A DNA stretch of 61,527 nt from an uncultured Eubacteriales bacterium (GTDB lineage: Bacteria > Bacillota > Clostridia > Christensenellales > Borkfalkiaceae), in NCBI GenBank assembly GCA_902767225.1, contig CACXGN010000013.1, positions 1 to 61,527 of the forward strand. The letters run 5' to 3'. The notes beneath the pieces were generated by a model. The model saw only the letters and a list, made by a program, of their open reading frames with translations. It did no database searches and was not told the DNA's origin. This document shows positions 37,873-45,517 of this stretch, piece by piece (position 1 is the first letter of the stretch; the number at the start of each line of letters is the position of its first letter). The translations under genes and the position numbers were made by a program.

Positions 37873-37901
37873 TTGTATTTTATTTTAAAATATAGTATAA
37901 T
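37873..37901 (+). promoter_or_regulatory. mrnC promoter directly behind the terminator
   Basis: TTGTAT (37873-37878) and TATAAT (37896-37901) are 17 bp apart; the -35 box starts 2 bp after the cwlD terminator. The leader is about 13 nt, with AGGA as ribosome binding site. Confidence 0.7.
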
Positions 37902-37920
37902 TATTTAGGAAAAAACTCAA

Positions 37921-38328
37921 ATGTTTAAGATAAATGATCCTATTGACGAAATGACCGCAAAAAATCTTAATCCCATATCATTGGCTTTTTTGGGAGACGC
38001 GGTATACAGTTTATACGTTCGGCAAGAACTTGTGCAAAATTGCGACCTTTCAAGCGGCAAAATGAATAAACTTGCCGTTGGTAAGGTGAACGCCGTTTCG
38101 CAGGCAAGTTTAATGCGGAAAATAATCCCTAACTTGACCGATGATGAAGTTGCCGTGTTTAAGCGGGCAAGAAACGCAAAAAAACCGGCAAAAGCCAAAA
38201 GCGCGTCTGTAACGGATTATAACGTTTCAACGGGTTTTGAGGCGGTTTTGGGTTATTTATACTTAATAGGTGCGTCCGATAGAATTGAATTTTTGCTAAA
38301 TATAAAAGGTGAAACAAATGAAGATTGA
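37921..38328 (+). CDS. mrnC: Mini-ribonuclease III
   Basis: Matures 23S rRNA ends. The 135-aa protein is an RNase III catalytic domain without a double-strand RNA-binding domain, recognised by NPISLAFLGDAVYSLYVR and ATGFEAVLGYLYL-like STGFEAVLGYLYL. It is followed by rlmB with 11 nt of overlap, as in Bacillus. Confidence 0.93.
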   Translation: MFKINDPIDEMTAKNLNPISLAFLGDAVYSLYVRQELVQNCDLSSGKMNKLAVGKVNAVSQASLMRKIIPNLTDDEVAVFKRARNAKKPAKAKSASVTDYNVSTGFEAVLGYLYLIGASDRIEFLLNIKGETNED

Positions 38329-39052
38329 AGGAAGAAATTCGGTTTACGAACTACTTAAAACCGATAAAGAAATCGATAAGATTTTAGTTCAGAAAGATAT
38401 TAAAGACGAGGCGAGCAAACGCCTTTTAAATGCAATAAAATCCCGTAGGATCAAAGTTCAACTTGTCGATAAATACGTTATCGATAAAGAGAGTGAGTCA
38501 AAGCGTTCTCAGGGGTTTATAGCATACGTTTCTGATTATAAATACTTTGATTTAAGCGATATTTTAGGTGCATGCAAGGATAAAGATGGTTTTGTTGTGA
38601 TATTAAACGAAATTCTCGATCCGCATAATCTCGGCAGCATAATAAGAGTGTGCGAGTGTGCAGGGGTAGACGGGCTTATAATCGGAAAGGACAGAAGTGC
38701 TTCAGTATCGGATACGGTTATGCGTATTTCCGAAGGGGCGCTAAATCACGTTAAGATAGCAAGAGTTACTAATATCAATAACGCTATTGACGAACTAAAA
38801 AAAGAAGGGTTTTGGGTATATGCCGCAGAACTCGGCGGAAGCGAAATTTATAAGTCCGACCTTACCGGAAAGATTTGCCTTGTAATCGGTGGAGAAGACA
38901 GCGGAGTAAAAAAACTTACGAAAAGTAAATGCGACGGCGTAGTTACGATTCCTATGTTCGGCAAGGTCAACTCTTTAAATGCGTCTGTTGCCTGCGGTAT
39001 AGCCGTGTATGAAATCATCAGACAAAGAGTAATGAAAAATGCAGAAAAGTAA
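38318..39052 (+). CDS. rlmB: 23S rRNA (guanosine-2'-O-)-methyltransferase RlmB
   Basis: SpoU-family enzyme, 244 aa from the ATG at 38318; a GTG at 38309 is also in frame but the ribosome binding site AAGGTG suits the ATG. It has the N-terminal substrate-binding domain (IEGRNSVYELL) and the trefoil-knot domain with LNEILDPHNLGSIIRVCE, LVIGGEDSGV and IPMFGKVNSLNASVACGIAVYE. Confidence 0.94.
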   Translation: MKIEGRNSVYELLKTDKEIDKILVQKDIKDEASKRLLNAIKSRRIKVQLVDKYVIDKESESKRSQGFIAYVSDYKYFDLSDILGACKDKDGFVVILNEILDPHNLGSIIRVCECAGVDGLIIGKDRSASVSDTVMRISEGALNHVKIARVTNINNAIDELKKEGFWVYAAELGGSEIYKSDLTGKICLVIGGEDSGVKKLTKSKCDGVVTIPMFGKVNSLNASVACGIAVYEIIRQRVMKNAEK

Positions 39053-39635
39053 AGATTATAATAATCTTTTAGACGAAGAAGTCGCCTTGCTTGCAAAAAA
39101 CGGAGATCGCGACGCTACCGATTTTCTGCTTAAAAAGTTTACGCCATACGTAAAAAATATTTCAAGAAGATTTTTCCTTTTGGGCGGTGACGCGGAAGAC
39201 GTGGTTCAAGAGGGTATGATCGGGCTGTTTAAGGCAATAAATACTTTTAATAATAAGTCGGGATTTAGAAGTTACGTTTTTCTTTGCGTTAAAAACGAGA
39301 TTATTTCGGCAATAAGAAAGTCTAACAGCAATAAAAATCAACCACTAAATAAATACGTTTCGCTGACTGCTTATACTGACTCCGATATAGATAAATCCGC
39401 AATCAGTATGGGAAGAGAAGAAAGCCCCGAAACGATAGTTATTAACCTTGAAAATTCCGAAGAATTTAAATCCAAAGTAGAAGACTCGCTTAGCAAACTT
39501 GAAAATAAGGTTATGGATTTATACCTTGATGGATTTTCTTATTTGGAGATAGGCGAAAAAACAGGTAAAACCGCAAAGTCGATAGATAACGCAATGCAAC
39601 GTATACGTAAAAAAATCAGCAATATTATTGCATAA
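39039..39635 (+). CDS. sigH: RNA polymerase sigma factor SigH
   Basis: Sigma-70-family protein of 198 aa with region 2 (GGDAEDVVQEGMIGLFKAINTF) and region 4 (LSKLENKVMDLYLDGFSYLEIGEKTGKTAKSIDNAMQRIRKKI). Its position after mrnC-rlmB is the conserved place of the early-sporulation factor sigma-H (yacP is missing here). It overlaps rlmB by 14 nt. Confidence 0.9.
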   Translation: MQKSKDYNNLLDEEVALLAKNGDRDATDFLLKKFTPYVKNISRRFFLLGGDAEDVVQEGMIGLFKAINTFNNKSGFRSYVFLCVKNEIISAIRKSNSNKNQPLNKYVSLTAYTDSDIDKSAISMGREESPETIVINLENSEEFKSKVEDSLSKLENKVMDLYLDGFSYLEIGEKTGKTAKSIDNAMQRIRKKISNIIA

Positions 39636-39645
39636 GGATAAAATT

Positions 39646-41253
39646 ATGGCATATTTGGCTCTTTATAGAAGATATCGTCCGGACACGTTCGATAAACTTA
39701 TCGGTCAAGACCATATCGTAAAAACACTTGTCAATCAGATAGAGACTGGAAGGCTCGGGCATGCGTATTTGTTTACGGGCACGCGTGGAACGGGTAAAAC
39801 TTCCGCTGCGAAAATTTTTGCAAAGGCAATAAACTGTTTGCACCCGATAAACGGTTCGCCATGCGGCGAGTGTGAGTGTTGCAAAGCGCTTTCAGATTCG
39901 AGCAATATAGACGTCGTTGAAATAGACGCTGCGTCGAATAACGGCGTAAATGAAATAAGAGATCTGCGCGAAAAGGTTCAATACCCGCCCGTTACTTGCA
40001 AATATAAAGTTTATATAATTGACGAAGTTCATATGCTAACCGGCGCGGCGTTTAACGCACTTTTAAAAACGCTTGAAGAACCGCCGAAGCACGCCGTTTT
40101 TATTCTGGCGACGACCGAAGTTCATAAGATCCCCGCAACTATTTTATCAAGATGTATGCGCTTCGATTTTAGGCTTATCCCAACGGAAAAGATTGCGGAA
40201 CTTATTGCTAAAATATACGACGAACAGGGAAAAGAATATGAAAAAGAGGCAATAACCGCAATTGCCGCCGCGGGCGAAGGCAGTATTCGTGACGCGCTTT
40301 CTATTGCGGATACTTGTATTTCTTATAAAAAAGGCAAACTTTTATACGACGACGTTACCGAAGTTATCGGCTCTACAAATTTTAATTTATTATACGGGCT
40401 TGCAAGTTCATTGATAGGCGGAAATACTTCCGATATTTTTACCGTTATAAACGATTTATCCGAACTCGGAAAGAGTATGGGCGTTTTAACAAAAGATCTT
40501 ATCTTACTATTCAGAAATCTTTTGGTGATAAAAACTTGCTCTACCGCGAATAAAATCTTAAATTTACCGGACGATAAGTTTAATAAACTTAAAATTTTAT
40601 CGGAGGGGGTAACAAACGATAGGATTATTAGAATTTTAGAGATTTTTTCCGAAACGGAAGCGGCGCTTAAATATACCGTTCATCCGAGAATAGTTTTCGA
40701 GCAAGCGGCAGTTAGGGCGGCAAAACCCGAATCGGATTACGATTTTGACGCACTTTTAGCAAGGGTATCCGAACTTGAAAAGAAATTAGAAAACGGAGTT
40801 AATATTCTTCCCGTAAAAAGCGATAATCAGGAAAATTCCGTTTCTATAAAAAAAGAAGAAGGTAAAAGCGCGGATGCTAAAATAGAGCCTGAAATTCCGC
40901 AAAGAGCCATGCAGCAAAAGAAGTTATCCGATCTTTCAGATAAAGACTTAGAGGGGACGCTTTTACTGAATTTAAGAAAAAACAAGCACGAAATGCTTTG
41001 GAACGTTTTACAAGACGTTACTATTAAAGTCGATAAAGAAGCGTTAATGCTTTTGCCGAAAAACGAGGGCGACGTTGCAATTTTAGAGCGAGCAGATAAT
41101 AAGAAATATATTGCAGAAGCGCTATCTGAGTTCGGGGATTTTGAAATCAAGGTAAAAATTTCCGAAGAAAATAAAATGTTGGATGAAATCGATAACGAAA
41201 CCGAAAAACTAAAAAAGATTTTTGGGGACAATATCGTGATTATTGAAGATTAA
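39646..41253 (+). CDS. dnaX: DNA polymerase III subunit gamma/tau
   Basis: Clamp-loader ATPase, 535 aa from the ATG at 39646 (AAGGA site; the TTG at 39628 overlaps sigH and is rejected). Walker A GTRGTGKT is at residues 45-52, the zinc module is Cys64, Cys73, Cys76 and Cys79, Walker B is VYIIDEVHML and SRC-like LSRCMRFDF follows. After about residue 360 comes a charged linker and tau C-terminal domain. At 40848-40854 seven A (codons Ile401-Lys-Lys403) are followed in the -1 frame by a stop at 40863, which would give a 406-residue gamma form by frameshifting. Confidence 0.95.
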   Translation: MAYLALYRRYRPDTFDKLIGQDHIVKTLVNQIETGRLGHAYLFTGTRGTGKTSAAKIFAKAINCLHPINGSPCGECECCKALSDSSNIDVVEIDAASNNGVNEIRDLREKVQYPPVTCKYKVYIIDEVHMLTGAAFNALLKTLEEPPKHAVFILATTEVHKIPATILSRCMRFDFRLIPTEKIAELIAKIYDEQGKEYEKEAITAIAAAGEGSIRDALSIADTCISYKKGKLLYDDVTEVIGSTNFNLLYGLASSLIGGNTSDIFTVINDLSELGKSMGVLTKDLILLFRNLLVIKTCSTANKILNLPDDKFNKLKILSEGVTNDRIIRILEIFSETEAALKYTVHPRIVFEQAAVRAAKPESDYDFDALLARVSELEKKLENGVNILPVKSDNQENSVSIKKEEGKSADAKIEPEIPQRAMQQKKLSDLSDKDLEGTLLLNLRKNKHEMLWNVLQDVTIKVDKEALMLLPKNEGDVAILERADNKKYIAEALSEFGDFEIKVKISEENKMLDEIDNETEKLKKIFGDNIVIIED

Positions 41254-41272
41254 TTTATTAAAGGAGTAAATT

Positions 41273-41611
41273 ATGGCAGGATTTAGGGGCGGTTTCGGCG
41301 GAGGATTCGGTGGCGGAAACCAAATGCAGAATTTAATGAGACAGGCTCAAAAAATGCAGGAAGAAATGCAGAAGGCACAGGCTGAACTTGAAGAAGCGGA
41401 AATTGAAGGAACGGCAGGCGGTGGACTTATAAAGGTTACCATGAACGCTAAAAAAACCGTAACTGCGATCAACATTTCGCCTGACGCCGTTGATACCGAA
41501 GATATGACTATGCTTGAAGATCTTATCGTTGCGGCGCTTAACGACGGATATTCAAAGGCAGATAAACTTTACGCTGAAAAGATGGGCGCCTTCGGCTCGC
41601 TTGGGATATAA
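41273..41611 (+). CDS. ybaB: YbaB/EbfC nucleoid-associated protein
   Basis: DNA-binding dimer of 112 aa. A glycine/phenylalanine-rich N-terminus (residues 2-16) leads into NLMRQAQKMQEEMQKAQAEL and the beta core GGGLIKVTMNAKKTVTAINI. AAAGGAG precedes the ATG. dnaX-ybaB-recR is the standard order. Confidence 0.95.
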   Translation: MAGFRGGFGGGFGGGNQMQNLMRQAQKMQEEMQKAQAELEEAEIEGTAGGGLIKVTMNAKKTVTAINISPDAVDTEDMTMLEDLIVAALNDGYSKADKLYAEKMGAFGSLGI

Positions 41612-41612
41612 G

Positions 41613-42206
41613 ATGAAAGTTTATATCGAACCTATCGGTAAACTTATAAACGAGTTTTCCAAACTTCCGGGGGTTGGTGCAAAAACCGCTCAAAGGTTTG
41701 CTTATAAAGTCGTTAATATGACCGAAGAAGAAGCGAAAGAGTTTTCCGACGCAATATTAAACGTAAAAAAGAACGTTCATTACTGCAAAATTTGCGGCAA
41801 TTTTTCGGAACGCGATATATGCGATATTTGTGCTGAAAGAAGTGCCGAAACTATTTGCGTTGTTAAAGAGCCGAAAGACGTTATCGCGATCGAAAAACTA
41901 AACGAATTTAACGGCGTTTATCACGTTTTGCACGGAACGATTTCTCCGCTTGACGGAATAGGTCCTAACGATATCGATATTAAGGGGCTTTTAAAACGGA
42001 TTAACGAAGGAAACGTTAAAGAAATTATAATGGCAACAAATCCCGACGTTGAAGGGGAGGCTACCGCTATGTATATCGGCAACCTTATTAAGCCGCTCGG
42101 AATTAAGGTTACAAGGCTTGCGCACGGTATACCGATCGGAACAGATCTTGAATATGCCGACGAAGTTACGCTTGCAAGGGCATTTGTAGACAGAAAAACT
42201 TTATAA
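41613..42206 (+). CDS. recR: Recombination protein RecR
   Basis: Loader of RecA in gap repair, 197 aa from the ATG at 41613; a longer frame inside ybaB is rejected. It has the helix-hairpin-helix FSKLPGVGAKTAQRFAY, the zinc module Cys58-x2-Cys61-x8-Cys70-x2-Cys73, and the Toprim domain with VVKEPKDVIAIE and ATNPDVEGEATAMYI. It starts 1 nt after ybaB. Confidence 0.96.
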   Translation: MKVYIEPIGKLINEFSKLPGVGAKTAQRFAYKVVNMTEEEAKEFSDAILNVKKNVHYCKICGNFSERDICDICAERSAETICVVKEPKDVIAIEKLNEFNGVYHVLHGTISPLDGIGPNDIDIKGLLKRINEGNVKEIIMATNPDVEGEATAMYIGNLIKPLGIKVTRLAHGIPIGTDLEYADEVTLARAFVDRKTL

Positions 42207-42216
42207 AGGTGATTAA

Positions 42217-43176
42217 ATGAAAATTTCAGTTTTAGGTTGCGGGCGTTGGGGCTCGTTTATCGGATGGTATTTGGTCAATCACGGGAACGACGTCGTTCAA
42301 TGGGGGATCGAAGGCGATTATACCTTTGACGTTTTAAAAAACACTAAAAAGAACGAATACGTTTCTCTCGATGAGAAAATTGATTTAACAGGTGATTTAT
42401 CTAAGGCGATAAACCACGCCGAAGTTATAGTTATATCAATAAGTTCGCAGGCGCTACGCTCGTTTATGAAACGTGTTACCGAGTTTGACGTTAAAGATAA
42501 AATTTTCGTTCTTTGCATGAAAGGTATTGAAATCGATACCGGAAAAAGACTTTCGGAAGTTATGGTCGAAAGCGGAATCAGTAAAGATAAAATTGCCGTT
42601 TGGGTTGGTCCGGGGCATATTCAGGCTTTTGTTAAAGGTCAGCCGAATTGCATGGTAATAGATTCTGAAAATCACGAACTTGTTAAATACCTAGCGGATA
42701 GTTTCAGAAGCGAACTTATAAGGTTTTATTACGGGGACGATTTAATCGGCAGCGAAATAGGCGCCGCCGCTAAAAACGTTATGGGAATTGCCGCCGGTAT
42801 GCTTGAAGGCGGTGGATATGAAACCCTTAAAGGCGCACTAATGGCAAGGGGTGCAAGAGAAGTCGCAAGGCTTATTAAGGCAATGGGCGGCAACGAACTT
42901 TCTGCGTACGGACTTTGCCATTTGGGTGATTATGAAACGACTTTATTTTCTAAATATTCAAACAATAGGCGTTTTGGCGAAATGTATGTTAAGGGCGAAA
43001 AGTTTGAAAAGCTTTCGGAAGGCGTAACTACCGCAAAGGCTATGAAGATGCTCGGCGAAAAATATAACGTCGATCTTCCTATCACAAACGCGGTTTATAC
43101 CATAATATACGAGAAAAAAGATCCGCTTAGCGTGTTTAATACTTTGTTTTCAAGAAGCACCAGAAAAGAGTTTTGA
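42217..43176 (+). CDS. gpsA: NAD(P)+-dependent glycerol-3-phosphate dehydrogenase
   Basis: Makes sn-glycerol-3-phosphate for phospholipids. The 319-aa protein has a Rossmann motif VLGCGRWGSFIGWYL (GxGxxG), the substrate loop VGPGHIQAFVKGQPN where the usual text is GPS(H/F)AxEV, and the catalytic-lysine region EIGAAAKNVMGIAAGMLEG with ALMARGAREV. The deviations from typical GpsA are mild but recur in both loops, so a related substrate is possible. AAAGGTG precedes the ATG. Confidence 0.85.
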   Translation: MKISVLGCGRWGSFIGWYLVNHGNDVVQWGIEGDYTFDVLKNTKKNEYVSLDEKIDLTGDLSKAINHAEVIVISISSQALRSFMKRVTEFDVKDKIFVLCMKGIEIDTGKRLSEVMVESGISKDKIAVWVGPGHIQAFVKGQPNCMVIDSENHELVKYLADSFRSELIRFYYGDDLIGSEIGAAAKNVMGIAAGMLEGGGYETLKGALMARGAREVARLIKAMGGNELSAYGLCHLGDYETTLFSKYSNNRRFGEMYVKGEKFEKLSEGVTTAKAMKMLGEKYNVDLPITNAVYTIIYEKKDPLSVFNTLFSRSTRKEF

Positions 43177-43191
43177 TATAAAGGGGAAAGG

Positions 43192-43221
43192 ATGAAAAAA
43201 CGGCGATTCTACTTTTTGTAG
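43192..43221 (+). CDS. Possible 9-codon leader peptide inside a terminator
   Basis: ATG at 43192 follows a strong AAGGGG site (43181-43186) and opens nine codons (MKKRRFYFL) ending at TAG 43219-43221. The reading frame covers the 5' arm and loop of the terminator below, so a translating ribosome would melt it. It may be chance, but the ribosome binding site is stronger than that of many genes here. Confidence 0.3.
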   Translation: MKKRRFYFL

Positions 43222-43236
43222 AGTTGCCGTTTTTTT
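43195..43236 (+). terminator. Intrinsic terminator after gpsA
   Basis: AAAAAACGGC (43195-43204) pairs with GCCGTTTTTT (43226-43235); inside it TCTAC (43208-43212) pairs with GTAGA (43218-43222). Confidence 0.8.
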
Positions 43237-43305
43237 AGGAGAATTAAAAATTCGATTTGTAGATACGCCCTAAAAATTTATAGAGAAAATAAAGCGTTTT
43301 TTGTA

Positions 43306-43334
43306 TTGACTAAATATTATTAAATTGTTAAAGT
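43306..43334 (+). promoter_or_regulatory. degV promoter
   Basis: TTGACT (43306-43311) and TAAAGT (43329-43334) are 17 bp apart, with a leader of about 25 nt and AAGGAG before the degV ATG. Nothing else was recognised in 43237-43305. Confidence 0.55.
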
Positions 43335-43365
43335 AATTGCGAAAATTAATTTTAAGGAGATTAAA

Positions 43366-44217
43366 ATGAAAATCGCAATTTCGGCTGAAAGCACGATCGA
43401 CTTACCGAAAGAAGTGCTTGAAGCAAATAAAATATTCGTCGTTCCGTTTACTGTTTGTATAGGCGATAAGATTTTTTATGACGGTGAAATGACCACCGAT
43501 GAAATGATAGAAGAAGTTAAAAAAGTTAAAATGCTGCCAAAGACATCTTGTGTTAATCAGGCACAATATGAAGAACATTTTTCTAAAATTTTAAAAGAAT
43601 ATGACGCAATTTTGCATTTTTCTCTTTCTTCGGAATTAAGTTCTGCTTATAATAACGCTGTTACCGTTGCAAAAAAGTTTAATAACGTTAAAATCATTGA
43701 TTCCAAAACATTATCAACGGGAATAGGGCTTGAAGCGCTATATGCAAAAAAACTTATAGACGCCGGCGAGACTTTCGAAAAAACAATAGAAAAAGTTGAA
43801 GAGAGAATTCCTTTCGTTCAGGTTAGTTCGGTTATAGATAAACTCGATTATTTATGTATGGGCGGAAGATGTTCCGTTCTTAAAAGATTTGGTGCAAACA
43901 TATTGCGGATAAAACCGCAAATAATTATAACCGGTGGAAAAATTACGACGGGGAAATTATATCGCGGAAAATACGAATCGGTTTTAACCAAGTATATTTA
44001 CGATACTTTAAGAACGTATGATAATCCGGATTACGAAAACGTTATAATTGCCTATACGACGACGAATAATCCGCAATTTATAGATACAGTTAAAGAAATT
44101 CTTATTAAAGAAGGTTTTAGAAATATCATTGTAACTCAGGCGGGGGCTACCGTTACGGGGCATTGCGGAGAAAATACTCTCGGTATTTATTATATTAACG
44201 ACGGAAACCATAACTAA
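43366..44217 (+). CDS. DegV-family fatty-acid-binding protein
   Basis: The 283-aa protein has the DegV pattern: SAESTIDLPKEVLEANKIFVVPFTV at the N-terminus, KTSCVNQAQYEEHF, LSSELSSAYNNAV and GGRCSVLKRFGANIL. FakB-type DegV proteins hold a fatty acid for phosphorylation by FakA. No fakA is adjacent; which lipid it binds cannot be told. It is a single-gene unit with its own promoter and terminator. Confidence 0.88.
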   Translation: MKIAISAESTIDLPKEVLEANKIFVVPFTVCIGDKIFYDGEMTTDEMIEEVKKVKMLPKTSCVNQAQYEEHFSKILKEYDAILHFSLSSELSSAYNNAVTVAKKFNNVKIIDSKTLSTGIGLEALYAKKLIDAGETFEKTIEKVEERIPFVQVSSVIDKLDYLCMGGRCSVLKRFGANILRIKPQIIITGGKITTGKLYRGKYESVLTKYIYDTLRTYDNPDYENVIIAYTTTNNPQFIDTVKEILIKEGFRNIIVTQAGATVTGHCGENTLGIYYINDGNHN

Positions 44218-44221
44218 TAAT

Positions 44222-44249
44222 AACGCGGCTCTAAAATAGGGCCGCGTTA
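44222..44249. terminator. Convergent terminator between degV and the WYL regulator
   Basis: TAACGCGGC (44222-44230 region) pairs with GCCGCGTTA (44241-44249) with a looped AT-rich centre. It can serve both converging genes; T-runs are weak. Confidence 0.65.
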
Positions 44250-44253
44250 AATT

Positions 44254-45183
44254 TTACTTATTATAATTTTTCAATAACTCTTGGGCAGAGTTTTTGATTT
44301 GATCAATAAGTGACTTCGGTTCTAAAACTTTTATTCCTTTTCCGAAACTCATTATTTTTGAAATAAGTCCGTCGTCATACGGAAGTGACGCTCTTGCTAT
44401 GATTTTTCCGTTTTCTTCTTTAACGTTTTCGATTCCCAACCACTCTTCAATATCTGAAACGTAGTTTTTATCTATTTCCATAACGACTTCTTTTGCAATA
44501 ACGCTGTTATGCCAAAAATCTAATGGAAGATCCATTTTTGATATGTCTTTGCGCATAAAGTTTGACGATAAAACGGTTGCTTCTTCAATTCTTCCCGTCT
44601 TAAAAAATCTGAATTCGTTTCTTAAATTGCAGTATGCATAAACATACCAAAGTCCTTGTTTTAACACCAAAACGTATGGATCGATGATCCGTTCGCTGAC
44701 GTTTCCAGATCTGTCGTGATATTTTATTTTAATTTGTAGAGAGTTTTCTATTCCTTTTTGCAAAATAGATAATTTAGTTTTATATCCTTTTGCATCTCCC
44801 CAAGGACCGCCGTCAATAATAAGATTACCTGTTTTAATCGTAAAACCGCTGTATTCGTTTTTATACGTCGCTTTAAGTTTTAATATCGCCTTTTCAAGGG
44901 TTTTATTAGGAACGCTGTCGCAAATGGCGGAAAGGGTATCGATAACGTTGTCAAATTCAGCTATCGTCATAAACGTAGAAGAAAGTTTATACGTATCAAC
45001 TATCGAAATTCCGCCTCCGTTTCCTTTAACTGTGTATAGCGGAACGCCGGCAAGTTCAAGTGCGTTTATATACCTATAAATACTGCGCTTACTTACTTCG
45101 TATTTTTCGGATAGATACGCCGCGTTTACAAAGCGTTTCGACAAAAGTTCAAATAAAATTGATAACATTATCTCAAATTTCAT
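44254..45183 (-). CDS. HTH/WYL-domain transcriptional regulator (YafY type)
   Basis: The 309-aa protein has an N-terminal winged helix (AAYLSEKYEVSKRSIYRYINALELAGVPLYTVKGNGGGISI, about 18-60) and a WYL ligand-binding domain from about residue 140, with DPYVLVLKQGLWYVYAYC. Such proteins are usually repressors or activators of a divergent gene. A palindrome lies in the divergent promoter region. GGAGAA precedes the ATG. Confidence 0.88.
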   Translation of the reverse strand: MKFEIMLSILFELLSKRFVNAAYLSEKYEVSKRSIYRYINALELAGVPLYTVKGNGGGISIVDTYKLSSTFMTIAEFDNVIDTLSAICDSVPNKTLEKAILKLKATYKNEYSGFTIKTGNLIIDGGPWGDAKGYKTKLSILQKGIENSLQIKIKYHDRSGNVSERIIDPYVLVLKQGLWYVYAYCNLRNEFRFFKTGRIEEATVLSSNFMRKDISKMDLPLDFWHNSVIAKEVVMEIDKNYVSDIEEWLGIENVKEENGKIIARASLPYDDGLISKIMSFGKGIKVLEPKSLIDQIKNSAQELLKNYNK

Positions 45184-45206
45184 AATATTTTCTCCTACTA
45201 TTTCAT

Positions 45207-45235
45207 ATTTTATAAAAAAATAGGTTAAAAGTCAA
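45207..45235 (-). promoter_or_regulatory. Promoter of the WYL regulator gene
   Basis: On the minus strand TTGACT (45230-45235) and TAAAAT (45207-45212) are 17 bp apart. Confidence 0.65.
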
Positions 45236-45253
45236 TAAAAAAAGTTTCAAACA

Positions 45254-45268
45254 TGACAAAATCTGTCA
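45254..45268. promoter_or_regulatory. Candidate operator of the WYL regulator
   Basis: TGACA (45254-45258) and TGTCA (45264-45268) form a palindrome with a 5-bp centre, 18 bp upstream of the regulator's -35 box and just before the -10-like TATAAA (45278-45283) of the divergent gene. TGACA...TGTCA half-sites are common for YafY-type regulators, as far as I recall. Confidence 0.55.
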
Positions 45269-45307
45269 CAATAAGAATATAAAATGTGAGTGTAAGGAGA
45301 AAGAACT

Positions 45308-45517
45308 ATGTTTAATTTCGTTAAAAAAATTATAGGCAAAAAAGAAAACGTTAAAAGAATAACGGTAATTGGCGAAAAAAGGGAAAATAAAAACCACTTT
45401 GCGCCAAATAGCCAAAATGGTTTAAAAAAGGATAATCATTTATTATATGCAGTAACGAAAAATCTTTCAAAGCACGAACTTAACGCTTACATTCGTTTAA
45501 GAGAAACTGTGCTATAA
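45308..45517 (+). CDS. Small basic protein of unknown function, likely target of the WYL regulator
   Basis: The 69-aa protein has a very good ribosome binding site (AAGGAG, 8 nt before the ATG). It starts with an amphipathic basic helix (FNFVKKIIGKKENVKRI), has an Asn/Lys-rich middle and a C-terminal helix (NLSKHELNAYIRLRETVL). No membrane span, signal peptide or known domain is visible. The gene lies divergent from the WYL regulator and its last 38 bp overlap the end of murG tail to tail. Confidence 0.55.
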   Translation: MFNFVKKIIGKKENVKRITVIGEKRENKNHFAPNSQNGLKKDNHLLYAVTKNLSKHELNAYIRLRETVL

